A stretch of 64,000 nt of DNA from Gracilimonas mengyeensis (GCF_900182705.1 NZ_FXTP01000014.1:98486-162485), one strand, 5' to 3'. Numbered from the stretch's first letter, positions 9,052 to 18,744 are shown. Numbers and translations: made by a program. Notes: generated by a model not told the origin, from the letters alone.

Positions 9052-10578
9052 TTAAGCGTTAAGCATTTCAACCAAACGTCCGGCATTCAACACTTTGCTT
9101 TCCTGGAAACTATCCCCCATAAACTGGATGCCATAAGGCAGGCCGTTGCTATGAGTTCCGGCCGGCACGCTGATGCCGCAAATACCCGCAAGGTTGGCCG
9201 TAATCGTGTACACATCATTGAGGTACATCTGCACGGGATCGTTCAAGGTTGAGCCCAAATCAAAAGCCGTGGTTGGAGCCGTCGGACTCACAATCACATC
9301 TACTTTCTTGAAAGCCTCTTTGTAATCATTTTGAATGAGGCGGCGTACTTTCTGTGCTTTGCCATAATAAGCATCGTAATAACCGGCACTCAGCACGTAC
9401 GTCCCAAGCATGATGCGTCGCTTAACCTCGGTACCAAATCCTTCAGTACGGGATTTTTTATAGAGACGGATCAGGGCTGAATCCATTTTAGCCAACTCTT
9501 CCTGTAATTCAATTTTCTTCTCGCCTTCAGCCAGATCGAATTGCTCTTTAAGGGCAATCTCTTCTTTCTTGAGTTCATCCAGCATTTCTTCTTTATCGGC
9601 GCGGTGCCCATAGCGGATACCATCGTACCGCGCCAGGTTACTGGAAGCTTCTGCCGTTGCAAGAATATAATAGGTCGCAATGCCAAACTTGGTATGTGGC
9701 AGGTGGATGGGAACCAATTCTGCCCCATCAGCTTCGAGCTTATCCAGGATGCTTTCAATCCCTTCTTTAATTTCTTCATCCAGGCCTTCCGCAAAAAATT
9801 CTTCCGGAACCCCGATTTTAATATTCTTATCAGGATTTTGAACCGCAGCTACATAATCATCTTTCTCTATGTGAGAAGAAGTATTGTCCTTTTCATCAAA
9901 GCCGGCAATCACGTCGAGTACACGGGCTGTGTCTTCCACGGAATGCGCCAGCGGACCAATACAATCAAAAGAGGATGCGTAGGCTACCAGTCCCCATCGG
10001 GAAACGCGTCCATAAGTTGGCTTCAATCCAACCACCCCGCAATAAGAAGCAGGCTGGCGAATAGAACCGCCGGTATCGGAACCAAGCGTGGCCTGGGCCA
10101 TGTTGGCAGCAACAGCGGCTGCACTTCCTCCGGATGAGCCTCCGGGCACTTTAGATGTATCGCGCGGGTTTTTCACGGCGCCAAAACTGCTGTATTCCGT
10201 GGTGGATCCCATGGCAAATTCATCCATGTTCAGCCGCCCTATAAAGATGGCATCTTCGGCACGCAAACGCTCAATTACCGTGGCGTCATACACACTTTCA
10301 AAATTTTCCAGGATCTTTGACGCACAAGTGAGCTTCTTTCCGCGCTCAGAAATTACATCTTTGATACCCATAACTACCCCGGCAAGCTTTCCGGCCGTAC
10401 CATCTTCCATCTTTTTTTGGATGGTTTTAGCCTGCTCTAAGGCTTCATCAAAATGAGTAGCTGTGTATGCATTAATTTCAGAATCTTGAGCTTCAATTTG
10501 CTCAATATATTGCTGAACAATTTCGGTGAGCGTAGTTTCTTTGTTTAAGACTTTGTCGCGAGTCTCTGCTATGGTCAT
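9052..10578 (-). CDS. gatA: Asp-tRNA(Asn)/Glu-tRNA(Gln) amidotransferase subunit A
   Basis: Amidase-signature subunit that releases ammonia from Gln/Asn to amidate mischarged Glu-tRNA(Gln) or Asp-tRNA(Asn). The catalytic Lys lies in VMGIKDVI, the glycine/serine-rich signature in GGSSGGSAAAVAA, and the nucleophile region in LGSDTGGSIRQPASYCG. Family-specific SEGFGxEVKRRIMLGTYVLSAGYYDAYY appears as TEGFGTEVKRRIMLG. It has 508 residues, longer than the usual ~480-490, because of an inserted charged helical segment at about residues 324-362 (DELKKEEIALKEQFDLAEGE and following). gatB and gatC are not in the window. It is 17 bases downstream of tatA. Confidence 0.96.
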   Translation of the reverse strand: MTIAETRDKVLNKETTLTEIVQQYIEQIEAQDSEINAYTATHFDEALEQAKTIQKKMEDGTAGKLAGVVMGIKDVISERGKKLTCASKILENFESVYDATVIERLRAEDAIFIGRLNMDEFAMGSTTEYSSFGAVKNPRDTSKVPGGSSGGSAAAVAANMAQATLGSDTGGSIRQPASYCGVVGLKPTYGRVSRWGLVAYASSFDCIGPLAHSVEDTARVLDVIAGFDEKDNTSSHIEKDDYVAAVQNPDKNIKIGVPEEFFAEGLDEEIKEGIESILDKLEADGAELVPIHLPHTKFGIATYYILATAEASSNLARYDGIRYGHRADKEEMLDELKKEEIALKEQFDLAEGEKKIELQEELAKMDSALIRLYKKSRTEGFGTEVKRRIMLGTYVLSAGYYDAYYGKAQKVRRLIQNDYKEAFKKVDVIVSPTAPTTAFDLGSTLNDPVQMYLNDVYTITANLAGICGISVPAGTHSNGLPYGIQFMGDSFQESKVLNAGRLVEMLNA

Positions 10579-10595
10579 GAAGTTAACTATCTGCT

Positions 10596-10814
10596 TTATT
10601 TACTTTTAGAAGAGGTTTCTTCGTGGTTTGCGGCATCCTGTATATCTCGGGAACTGTCTTCAATTTCCTTCTTGATATCTTTGGAAGCCTGTCGGAATTC
10701 TTTAATACCTTGCCCCAGTCCACGGGCTAATTCCGGGATACGCTTGGCTCCAAACAGAACCAAAATCATAATGGCAATGATCAGAATCTCAGGGGCGCCT
10801 AAACTGCTAAACAT
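10596..10814 (-). CDS. tatA: Twin-arginine translocase TatA/TatE subunit
   Basis: A 72-residue protein with one N-terminal membrane helix (PEILIIAIMILVLFG) followed by the amphipathic signature AKRIPELARGLGQGIKEFR and a charged tail. This is the TatA/TatE pore-forming component that exports folded proteins. It heads the minus-strand run tatA-gatA-SDR-M28-prmA-ppx. No tatC is present here. The family also contains TatB, but the short tail and FGAKRIPELARGLG pattern favour TatA. Confidence 0.93.
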   Translation of the reverse strand: MFSSLGAPEILIIAIMILVLFGAKRIPELARGLGQGIKEFRQASKDIKKEIEDSSRDIQDAANHEETSSKSK

Positions 10815-10966
10815 AAAATAATCCTCTTAGGATTTAGTTGATGTATTTGTGCGAAGATAACAATATTTTCGGCACGAATTTGGAACAAAAATTTTATTTA
10901 TTCACTTGTGTTTTAATAACACATGTGTTTATTACACTCATTCATTTTTAAAAAAACCACTTTACT

Positions 10967-11221
10967 ATGATTTGGACCGTTGAATTAGCCGCAGCCTTAG
11001 ACGACGCCCCGTTTCCCGCCACCCGGGCCGAACTTATTGAATGGGCGGAACGTAATGGCCTGCCCAAGCAGGTGATCGTTAACCTGGAAGAACTTGAAGA
11101 GATCGAGCAGGGAGAGGAGCCGGTGTACGAAGGTATTGAAGATATCTGGCCTGATTACATCCGCAAAGAAGATTTCTTCCATAACGAAGAAGATGAAGGC
11201 TTTGATTACGACGACGTGTAA
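10967..11221 (+). CDS. DUF2795 domain protein
   Basis: An 84-residue acidic protein. Its N-terminal half (ALDDAPFPATRAELIEWAERNGLPKQVIVNLEELE) matches the helical DUF2795 pattern of small bacterial proteins. The C-terminal half is extremely acidic and aromatic (DIWPDYIRKEDFFHNEEDEG). No function is established. It is divergent from tatA and 28 bases upstream of the Omp85 gene, so it may be in the same transcript. Confidence 0.8.
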   Translation: MIWTVELAAALDDAPFPATRAELIEWAERNGLPKQVIVNLEELEEIEQGEEPVYEGIEDIWPDYIRKEDFFHNEEDEGFDYDDV

Positions 11222-11249
11222 GTCGCCCCGCTTAGCTTTAAAATAAAAG

Positions 11250-13706
11250 ATGGATACGGTTGTTCTTGTACCTCACAGCAACCGTTTTTTCTATATCACT
11301 TTGTCTTTGTCAATACAATCGATCCTGCAAAATGTATTTTTCATCTGCCTGATGGCGGTAATGGGATTGTTTTGTACTACTCCCGTGCTGGGACAACAAA
11401 ATGAAAGCTCCACCGACGATCTGGTTCGCAGGGTTCGCTTTTCCGGCAACAATGAAATTAAAGACCGGACACTCGAAACCCTGGTACGCACCCGTACCAA
11501 CCGCGAGTTTCTGAGCATTCCCGGCTTTACCCCCTGGTATTATATCTGGAGAATTTCGGACGGGCGTTTCGGTGAAGATCCCGTCTACCTGAATCCACAG
11601 ACCGTTGCCAATGACATGGAACGTATAGCCCTTTACTATGAATCTCAGGGCTTCCTGGACGTTGAGGTTGATACTACCATCGTGGAATATCGTACCGACC
11701 GTGTTGAGGTTTCTTTTATCATTGATGAAGGAGCGGCTTACTACGTGGATACGCTCTCCTATTCAGGCATTCCGGAATTTTATGAGGAAGGCATGAAAAG
11801 TGATTTCATGGAATCGAGTCCCTTGACGAAAAAGCGGATTAACGACAGTACTTTTACTGCCGGCTGGCAATATAGTACTGAACGCTTAAGTACCGAACAG
11901 CAGCGAATTATCAGTTTTCTTAAAAATAACGGATACGCTTCCGTCCAGCGTGATTCTGTAATTGCCCTGGTAAAAGCCGACACGGCCGGCAACGCAAACC
12001 GGCTGGCTGTTCAGTACCGCATAAATGCCGGCGAAACCTATCGATTTGGAGACATCCGCGTTAGACTTGCCGATACCGAACCCCCGGATACCTACAGCCA
12101 GCGCGATACACTGATTGGGCCTCCGCACACTCGAGACAGCACCAATACCATCTACCTGGCCAAAGAGCCCGGTGCTCAATCTACTTTTAACCTGTTATCC
12201 AGCCAGCTGTTATTCCGTCCAGGTGATTTATACAATCATTCTCTATACCTGGAAACCGTGAATGAATTCCAGAACCTGGGAATGCTGTATATCCAGCGGT
12301 TTAGCCAAAATGAGAATCAATCTTCGCCAGACTTTTCCCGGGAAGAAATACCCTCTTATTTCGATCTTAGGACGCTAACCAAGCATAGCATTTCAACCGA
12401 ATTGTTTGGGATGAAACGCTACGGATTTGGTACCGGCTTCGGCGTGGATTACAAAAATAATAATGTATTTGGCAATGCAGAAAACCTAACCATCGGGGCC
12501 AATGCCAGCTTCGAGTTTGTGAGCCCTTCGGTGTTGGAAGAAATTGATACCACCGCCACACAATCTTCCATTTTCAGAAGTTATGAATTACGTGGTGAAT
12601 ACTCGGTACCCCGACTGAACTTCCCCTTTTCTGCGCTGGATAATCAGCCCGGTTTCACCAGTGGTATCACCCGGTACCTGTTATCCTACAGCCGTTCCGA
12701 TCAGCTTTTGTTTGATATTAATTCCGACGTACGCTTTAATATGCGCTATGAGGTCAATCACACACCAAAGTTCTCCAGCTTTCTGGATTTATTGGAACTG
12801 GATATTGTGGACACCAACCCCTCTGATGCGTACATCCGCAACCTTCGAAATGAATTTGGCACCGATACACTTCAGGATGGCACCATCGTAGATGCTTTTG
12901 AACTCCAGCGTATTTTGGAAGATTTCAACCCGCAGGTTTCCTCTATTATCCGGTACACCGTGCGCCTTCAGGATACCGATCTTATAAAACGTAATCAGGG
13001 CTATTACGGCGAGTTCGCGTTCTCAATTGGTGGAAATATCCCTTACCTGGCTGACCGCTATATCTTCTCTCCCGATACCCTGGAAGGTAACCTCCCTTCC
13101 CTCTTCAATCTGAGCGAAAACAGTTTACGCTACAGCCGGTTCCTGAAATTATCAGCTGATTACCGCCGCTACATCCCTCTCTCGCCCAGCAGCGTGTTTG
13201 CATGGCGCGTGTTCGGTGGTTATGCGCATCCGTATGGCAACAGCAATTCTATCCCGCTAAACCGGCGTTTCTTTGCCGGCGGAAGTAACGACATCAGAGG
13301 CTGGGGGCCTTTTCAGCTTGGTCCCGGCGAAATAGCCACCGACAACGTAAATATTCCCGGTGGTGAAATTAAACTTGCCGCATTTGCTGAAACAAGACGT
13401 ATATTCATACAAAACTTCCTGGGAGCCAATTGGCACTTTGCCTTATTTGCGGATGCAGGCAACATCTGGTATGGCCCAAAAAACGACTTCCGGGATGAAA
13501 ACAACCAAGACCGTTTAGAACAGGGTCGGTTTCGGTTTGATAATTTTTATAAGCAAATTGCCGTATCCGGCGGTCCTGGCATACGCCTGGACTGGGAATA
13601 TGTGGTGGTTCGGTTTGATTTTCCCTTCCGCCTGCACGACCTTCAGAGAGGTTGGTTCGAAAACAAGCAGATGTATTTTAGTTTTGGCATCGGCCACTCC
13701 TTTTAA
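11250..13706 (+). CDS. Omp85 superfamily outer-membrane assembly protein (BamA/TamA-like)
   Basis: An 818-residue protein with a signal peptide ending in PVLGQ. POTRA-like domains follow (RVRFSGNNEIKDRTLETLVRTRT at the start; QSQGFLDVEVDT-type and YRINAGETYRFGDIRV segments later). The C-terminal ~450-residue beta-barrel carries the Omp85 signature FAGGSNDIRGWGP near residue 675 and ends in SFGIGHSF with a terminal Phe. It is predicted to insert or translocate outer-membrane proteins. The Met at 11352 is an alternative start, because the first 34 residues lengthen the signal region unusually. No lipobox is present, unlike TamL of Bacteroidota. The cyclic-nucleotide-binding protein follows 16 bases later. 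Confidence 0.9.
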   Translation: MDTVVLVPHSNRFFYITLSLSIQSILQNVFFICLMAVMGLFCTTPVLGQQNESSTDDLVRRVRFSGNNEIKDRTLETLVRTRTNREFLSIPGFTPWYYIWRISDGRFGEDPVYLNPQTVANDMERIALYYESQGFLDVEVDTTIVEYRTDRVEVSFIIDEGAAYYVDTLSYSGIPEFYEEGMKSDFMESSPLTKKRINDSTFTAGWQYSTERLSTEQQRIISFLKNNGYASVQRDSVIALVKADTAGNANRLAVQYRINAGETYRFGDIRVRLADTEPPDTYSQRDTLIGPPHTRDSTNTIYLAKEPGAQSTFNLLSSQLLFRPGDLYNHSLYLETVNEFQNLGMLYIQRFSQNENQSSPDFSREEIPSYFDLRTLTKHSISTELFGMKRYGFGTGFGVDYKNNNVFGNAENLTIGANASFEFVSPSVLEEIDTTATQSSIFRSYELRGEYSVPRLNFPFSALDNQPGFTSGITRYLLSYSRSDQLLFDINSDVRFNMRYEVNHTPKFSSFLDLLELDIVDTNPSDAYIRNLRNEFGTDTLQDGTIVDAFELQRILEDFNPQVSSIIRYTVRLQDTDLIKRNQGYYGEFAFSIGGNIPYLADRYIFSPDTLEGNLPSLFNLSENSLRYSRFLKLSADYRRYIPLSPSSVFAWRVFGGYAHPYGNSNSIPLNRRFFAGGSNDIRGWGPFQLGPGEIATDNVNIPGGEIKLAAFAETRRIFIQNFLGANWHFALFADAGNIWYGPKNDFRDENNQDRLEQGRFRFDNFYKQIAVSGGPGIRLDWEYVVVRFDFPFRLHDLQRGWFENKQMYFSFGIGHSF

Positions 13707-13722
13707 CAACACTCGTTGCCTT

Positions 13723-14274
13723 ATGTTTAACAGAATAAAACGCCTAAAAAATCAGTCTGATATTGTATTTAACTCCCGCTTTCTGGCAAACTTGAATCCT
13801 GCTGAGCGGTATGAGTTCTTGCAGCTATGCCACAACCGGAGTTATAAGGAAGGGGAATATGTATTCTACAAAAACGATCCCGGCACCGGCATGTATTTTA
13901 TTGAAGAGGGGCAAATAGAGCTCAGTCTTAAAACTCTGGCCGAATCGGAACAGGAAAGCGGCGAATTTCCCCGATTGGAACTGGCTTCACCCGACAGTTT
14001 TGGGGCTCTTTCCATTGGCTACGATTTACGGCGAAAATCTTCAGCCCGCTGCCTCGCCGATTGCAAACTGCTTGGTTTCTTTAAACCCGATTTTGAAGTA
14101 CTGAAAGACCGGCATCCCAAAATTGCGGTAAAATTTCTGCAAACCCTTGCCAACATTGCCCTGCGGCAACTTGACACCACCACCCAAAAACTGGCTGAAA
14201 TCTCTGATGAGCCTACCGCATTGGGCATTCAATTTGAAACGTATTACGAAGATCAACATCAAGAATCTGTATAA
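13723..14274 (+). CDS. Cyclic nucleotide-binding domain protein
   Basis: A 183-residue protein with a CRP-like cNMP-binding fold: FLANLNPAERYEFLQLCHNRSYKEGEYVFYKNDPGTGMYFIEEGQIEL, then SPDSFGALSIGYDLRRKSSARCLADCKLLGF. No DNA-binding helix-turn-helix follows, so this is a stand-alone sensor or degenerate domain rather than a CRP-type regulator. The phosphate-binding cassette differs from the canonical FGE...R-A form (FGALSIGYDLRRKSSAR), so ligand binding is uncertain. The reading frame extends upstream to 13537 inside the Omp85 gene; the ATG at 13723 lies just after that gene's stop and is chosen. rlmD starts three bases after its stop. Confidence 0.85.
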   Translation: MFNRIKRLKNQSDIVFNSRFLANLNPAERYEFLQLCHNRSYKEGEYVFYKNDPGTGMYFIEEGQIELSLKTLAESEQESGEFPRLELASPDSFGALSIGYDLRRKSSARCLADCKLLGFFKPDFEVLKDRHPKIAVKFLQTLANIALRQLDTTTQKLAEISDEPTALGIQFETYYEDQHQESV

Positions 14275-14277
14275 AGA

Positions 14278-15687
14278 ATGGCATTAAAAAAAGGTCATGA
14301 AGTTGAATTAGACATCATTGACGCAGCTTTTAAGGGGAAAGGTTTGGCCAAAGTAGACGGCCTGGCTGTATTTGTACCCAATACCACCCCCGGCGACAAA
14401 GTGAAAGCCCGCATCATCAAGAAAAAGAAGAAGCACCGCGAGGCCAAGCTGCTTGAAATTCTGGAACCCAGTCCTCACCGTATCGAACCCAAGTGCCAGC
14501 ACGCTACTGTTTGTGGCGGGTGCAGCTGGCAGCACATCCCCTACGCCAAACAGCTGGAATTTAAAACCCAGCAAGTGCGCGATCACATTGAGCGAATCGG
14601 GAAGCTGGATGGCGGAATTGTGAAGGATGGCCTGGGTGCAGAGCGCGATTTCTATTATCGCAATAAGATGGAATACAGCATCAGCAATAAACGCTGGCTG
14701 ACGGAAGAGGAAATCCGCAGCGACGAGTACGTAGATGATTCGGCCTTTGCGGCCGGCTTACACGCTCCCGGCCGTTTTGACAAGATTCTAAACCTGAAGG
14801 AGTGCCACCTGCAGGTACCGGAGTCTTTTGAGATACTGGATTTTGTTCGCAATTACTGCATTGAACACGGCATCACCCCTTACAACACTTTCGATAACGA
14901 AGGACTGATGCGGCACGTGATGATTCGCAATTCGCATCACACCGATGATTTTATGGTGAACCTGGTTACCTACCGGGATGAGCCTGAGATCATCCAAAAA
15001 ATGAGCGATGCCCTGCTGGAGGAATTTCCCTTTATCACTACGGTGGTGAATAACGTGAATGATACGAAGAGTCCTACTGCCGTTGGACGCTTCGAGAAAG
15101 TAATCCACGGCCCTGGATACATTGTAGATCAAATCGGGGAGTTTACGTTCAAAATTCACCCCAATGCATTTTTCCAGACCAATACCTTGCAAGCCGAGCG
15201 TCTTTACGAAGTGGCCCGTAACTACGCCGAAATCAAGGAAGGTGATGTGGTATATGACCTGTACTGTGGCGTAGGTACGCTGAGCTTATTTATGAGCAAA
15301 GCGGCCGAGAAAGTACTGGGAATCGAATTGGTTGATGTGGCCGTTGAAAATGCAAAATTCAATGCCAAAGAGAATGGAGTGGAGAATGTCTCTTTTGTGA
15401 AAGGAGATATGAAAGATGTGTTCACACAAGAAATGGTTGAGGAATTTGGAGCACCTGATGTGCTCATCACCGACCCACCCAGAGCGGGCATGCACCCGGA
15501 TGTTGTGGAACGCCTGTGCGAACTCAAAGTACCTCGCTTAGTGTATGTGAGCTGCAATAGCTCTACCATGGCCCGTGACCTACAGGAACTCAAAGAAGTA
15601 TACGAATTGGAAGAGGTTCAGCCTGTGGATATGTTTCCTCAAACCTACCACATCGAGGCCGTAGCTAAATTGACCTTGAAGGATTGA
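14278..15687 (+). CDS. rlmD: 23S rRNA (uracil-C5)-methyltransferase, RlmD/RumA type
   Basis: A 469-residue TrmA-superfamily enzyme predicted to methylate uracil C5 in 23S rRNA. It has an N-terminal TRAM domain (residues 1-60), then the 4Fe-4S cluster cysteines C73, C79 and C82 with a fourth in NLKECHLQ. The AdoMet motif is YDLYCGVGTLSLFMSKAAEKVLGIE. The TDPPRAGMHPDVVERL motif and nucleophile Cys426 in YVSCNSSTMARDL follow. The same architecture covers RlmCD, so position specificity is inferred. It is tightly spaced behind the cNMP-binding gene. Confidence 0.9.
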   Translation: MALKKGHEVELDIIDAAFKGKGLAKVDGLAVFVPNTTPGDKVKARIIKKKKKHREAKLLEILEPSPHRIEPKCQHATVCGGCSWQHIPYAKQLEFKTQQVRDHIERIGKLDGGIVKDGLGAERDFYYRNKMEYSISNKRWLTEEEIRSDEYVDDSAFAAGLHAPGRFDKILNLKECHLQVPESFEILDFVRNYCIEHGITPYNTFDNEGLMRHVMIRNSHHTDDFMVNLVTYRDEPEIIQKMSDALLEEFPFITTVVNNVNDTKSPTAVGRFEKVIHGPGYIVDQIGEFTFKIHPNAFFQTNTLQAERLYEVARNYAEIKEGDVVYDLYCGVGTLSLFMSKAAEKVLGIELVDVAVENAKFNAKENGVENVSFVKGDMKDVFTQEMVEEFGAPDVLITDPPRAGMHPDVVERLCELKVPRLVYVSCNSSTMARDLQELKEVYELEEVQPVDMFPQTYHIEAVAKLTLKD

Positions 15688-15739
15688 GGTTGAGCCTGTA
15701 TTTGTAGAACCCTCATTTCCCGGCTGTTATTCATATTGG

Positions 15740-15782
15740 ATAATTATTCAAAAGGGAGATAAGTGGATAAGGACATAGGGTT
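15740..15782. repeat. Short dispersed purine-rich repeat
   Basis: The segment TTCAAAAGGGAGATAAGTGG, continuing with ATAAGGACATAGGG, closely resembles 20474-20512. The surrounding spacer 15688-15913 shows nothing else of note. Confidence 0.5.
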
Positions 15783-15913
15783 TTAGTTCTTGTAGTTTAC
15801 ATCCTCCTAATTAAAGCCCCATTTCAATGCTCCCTGTAAACATTAGCGGCAGTCCAGTCATCTACAAGAACATACTATACTTTGCAAACTTGGCGCTCTT
15901 TGCGGTTTTAATA

Positions 15914-16726
15914 TCACAGAAGTAAAAGCAACAGCAACAACCACAGGACAGGAATCCCTTCAACCCAGAAAGAAGCATAAAATGCTGGTTGATAGACTCT
16001 GGAAATCACCAACATCGTGCCGGTAACGCAGGCCATTACCGAAAGTACAATGGTTTGCAAGGGTTTAAACGTAGTTTCTGCAAAGTTGAGCAGGACCACC
16101 ATAATCAACAGCGCCACTCCCAACCATTTAGTTTTTGAGACACCCAGCAACTGAGGGATGGTAGCCAATTCTTCCTCGTCATATTTCAAATCACGGATTT
16201 CGAAAGGCAAAATTAGCACTACTACAAAGAGGAATCGCTGTACCGCTTCAATCCACATATCTAAAACGGGTACCTGGGGTTGATTCTCCAAAGGCAAAAT
16301 CACCGTAGCCCCTGCCCAAACCAGCGCAATAACAAATACTTTCATGCCTTGAAGACTTCTCAGATTGCGGTTGCGAAACAAAGGCACGGCATACAACAGG
16401 GTAAGTACTCCCAAAAAAGCTGCCGATAATAACTGGTTAATGCTCAATCGAAAAGCTACGAGCACCAGCAAAATCATCATCAGAATGGTGAAAAACCGGA
16501 TGGATCGTATAGCCGGGGTCTGCTCGATATGATGCAGGTTGGCGATACCCGCATATTTCACAAAGTTATAGCCAACCACGGTTCCCAAAAACACAAAAAG
16601 AATCAGATAGATATCGGCTGGCAGCCCAAATTCCAGCATACTCAACCAGGTAAAAGCAGCAGTAGCCATAGCTACGTGAATGCTGGCTTGTATGTAGAAA
16701 AGAAAAAGTTTTTTGGCTATCTGCAT
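15914..16726 (-). CDS. UbiA-like polytopic membrane protein
   Basis: A 270-residue protein with about eight to nine hydrophobic helices. Two short motifs resemble degenerate prenyltransferase sites: GYNFVKYAG near residue 50, and LPFEIRDLKYDEEELATIPQLLGVSKTKW near residue 180, similar to the second Asp-rich loop of UbiA-type enzymes followed by a TxPxLLG motif. The first NDxxD motif is not intact, so prenyltransferase activity is doubtful. The C-terminus is an unbroken run of eight leucines. It is divergent from the VOC gene and may belong with the nearby carotenoid desaturase, but this is only a neighbourhood inference. Confidence 0.6.
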   Translation of the reverse strand: MQIAKKLFLFYIQASIHVAMATAAFTWLSMLEFGLPADIYLILFVFLGTVVGYNFVKYAGIANLHHIEQTPAIRSIRFFTILMMILLVLVAFRLSINQLLSAAFLGVLTLLYAVPLFRNRNLRSLQGMKVFVIALVWAGATVILPLENQPQVPVLDMWIEAVQRFLFVVVLILPFEIRDLKYDEEELATIPQLLGVSKTKWLGVALLIMVVLLNFAETTFKPLQTIVLSVMACVTGTMLVISRVYQPAFYASFWVEGIPVLWLLLLLLLL

Positions 16727-16813
16727 TTCTTGAACTTAGCCACCTGTCTGCTTATATAAAACTGAAATTTAATACTACTCATTGGATATTAACTCCACCA
16801 AATAAACACCATC

Positions 16814-17197
16814 ATGTTCAACGCCGTTTTCGATCACTACACCATAAAAGTGAAAAACCTGGAAGAAAGTGCTGCATTTTATTCCGATATACTGAAACTA
16901 TCTCCTATTGAGAACAGAACAGAGAAACCACATATTCGGTGGTTCTCGCTGGGCGAAGACAGAGAACTTCATCTGGTGAAAGGCGAGACCGAAGGCATAC
17001 AAACCAACATTGGCATACACATAGCACTCAGGCTCAAAGATTTTGACGTGTTTTTGGCTCACCTCGAAGAAAATGACATCACCCCGCACAATTCCAAAGC
17101 AAAGCCTAATGCCACTACCGTCCGTGCCGATGGCATCAACCAGGTTTATTTTCAGGATCCTGACGGATATTGGATTGAAGTGAATGATGCGGTATAG
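16814..17197 (+). CDS. VOC/glyoxalase family protein
   Basis: A 127-residue single-domain vicinal-oxygen-chelate protein. Paired beta-alpha-beta-beta-beta modules are visible: FDHYTIKVKNLEESAAFYSDILKL at the start and QVYFQDPDGYWIEVND at the end, the latter supplying the usual Glu metal ligand. His in FDHYTIKV and His in RELHLVKG are further candidate ligands. The substrate is unknown. It sits 63 bases upstream of the CrtI-like gene in the same direction. Confidence 0.87.
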   Translation: MFNAVFDHYTIKVKNLEESAAFYSDILKLSPIENRTEKPHIRWFSLGEDRELHLVKGETEGIQTNIGIHIALRLKDFDVFLAHLEENDITPHNSKAKPNATTVRADGINQVYFQDPDGYWIEVNDAV

Positions 17198-17260
17198 CTA
17201 TTTGGTTCAACCTGTTGTAACATTTTAAAATTCTGTCATCCAAAGCATTAGTTTTCATCT

Positions 17261-18742
17261 ATGAAAATCTCCATTATTGGTGCCGGTATCGGGGGATTAG
17301 CTTCCGCTTGCCTGCTGGCTGCAAAAGGACATCACGTCGAAGTATTTGAGAAGAACGAAACTGTGGGCGGCAAGATGAACCTTGTGGAAGCAGATGGATT
17401 TCGCTTTGATACTGGTCCCAGCCTGCTCACCATGCCCTTTGTGCTCGAGCAACTGTTTGAGGAGTGCGGCTCAAAACTGTCCGATTATCTGGAATTGGTT
17501 CCCTTATCTCCCCTTTGTCGTTACTTTTACCAAGATGGAACCGTATTCGACAATTACGATAACCGGGCTGCTACTTTGAAAGAAATAAAAGCTATAGCCC
17601 CTGAAGACAGCGTCGCTTACACGGCTTTTCTGGAGTATTCTGAATCGTTGTATCTTAAAACATCCAATGCATTCATCTTCAATCCCTTGTATGAACTGCA
17701 AGATTTCAAGGAACTGGATCTGCTCAGTTTTTTCGGGATTGATGCCTTTTCCACCGTCAGCAAACGGGTGGATTCGTATTTTAAATCGCCCTACTTGCGA
17801 AAGTTCTTTAAACGCTTCACCACTTACAATGGCTCATCCCCTTTTCAGGCGCCGGCAACCTTAAATGTTATTCCTCATGTGGAACTTAACCAGGGTGGTT
17901 ATTATGTGAAAGGGGGGCTCTATACTATCGCTGAGAGCCTGTTTGATCTTGCTAAATCACTGGATGTGCAATTTCATTTTGGAGCGGATGTTGAAGAAGT
18001 AGTGATTAAAGACCGGCAAGCCGGCGGAGTTCGTTTAGCCAATAATGACGTTTTTAACGCACATTTAGTCATTTCTAACAGTGACGCTACCGAAACCATC
18101 GTTCAGCTGCTTCCGGCTTGCTGCACCCCATCGCGTAAAAAAGAAAAGGCAAAAGATATAGAACCCTCCTGCTCAGGTTTTGTATTGATGCTGGGAATTG
18201 ATAAGAGCTACGAACAACTACGTCATCATAACATCTTTTTTACCGAAGACTACAAGCAGGAATTTCAGCAAATCTTCCGGAAAAAAGTGATGCCGGATGA
18301 TCCCACTATTTATGTAGCCAATACCTCATTTTCCGATCCTGATCATGCCCCGGATGGCGGTTCAAACCTGTTCATTTTAGTAAACGCTCCTTATCTCTCC
18401 GAAAATTACAACTGGTCTGAGAACGATAAAGAATATGGAGACAAGGTGATTCGATGTTTGGAGAAAAGGGGATTAGAAAACTTGAGTGATCATATTCAGT
18501 TCAGAAAAAGTATCACACCGGTAGATTTTTACGAAAAATATCGCTCCAACAAAGGCAGTATTTACGGCACATCATCCAATAATAAATTTTCTGCCTTTGT
18601 GCGTCCTCGAAATAAATCCCGAGATATAGATGGACTCTATTTTGTAGGAGGCTCTACCCATCCCGGCGGAGGTATCCCTTTAGTGGTTCAATCCGCGTTT
18701 AATGCCCTTAAACTCATCGAACGCCATGAAACTGATTTTTAG
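17261..18742 (+). CDS. CrtI/CrtD-type carotenoid desaturase (phytoene desaturase family)
   Basis: A 493-residue FAD-dependent desaturase/isomerase. The dinucleotide-binding motif is IIGAGIGGLASACLLAAKGHHVEVFEKN, followed by GGKMNLVEADGFRFDTGPSLLTMP. The C-terminal signature is DGLYFVGGSTHPGGGIPLVVQSAFNALKLI. The N-terminal region and length fit phytoene desaturase or hydroxycarotenoid 3,4-desaturase; sequence reading alone does not decide between them. No crtB or crtY was seen nearby. This supports a pigmented organism. Confidence 0.88.
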   Translation: MKISIIGAGIGGLASACLLAAKGHHVEVFEKNETVGGKMNLVEADGFRFDTGPSLLTMPFVLEQLFEECGSKLSDYLELVPLSPLCRYFYQDGTVFDNYDNRAATLKEIKAIAPEDSVAYTAFLEYSESLYLKTSNAFIFNPLYELQDFKELDLLSFFGIDAFSTVSKRVDSYFKSPYLRKFFKRFTTYNGSSPFQAPATLNVIPHVELNQGGYYVKGGLYTIAESLFDLAKSLDVQFHFGADVEEVVIKDRQAGGVRLANNDVFNAHLVISNSDATETIVQLLPACCTPSRKKEKAKDIEPSCSGFVLMLGIDKSYEQLRHHNIFFTEDYKQEFQQIFRKKVMPDDPTIYVANTSFSDPDHAPDGGSNLFILVNAPYLSENYNWSENDKEYGDKVIRCLEKRGLENLSDHIQFRKSITPVDFYEKYRSNKGSIYGTSSNNKFSAFVRPRNKSRDIDGLYFVGGSTHPGGGIPLVVQSAFNALKLIERHETDF

Positions 18743-18744
18743 CT

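Noticed and set aside
9541..10137. 198-codon plus-strand frame antisense to gatA
   Set aside because: gatA is unambiguous on the other strand; the antisense frame shows no domain and results from codon bias.
15914..16726. Functional prenyltransferase assignment
   Set aside because: Only the second Asp-rich loop is suggestive; the first NDxxD motif is not intact, so only UbiA-like was kept.
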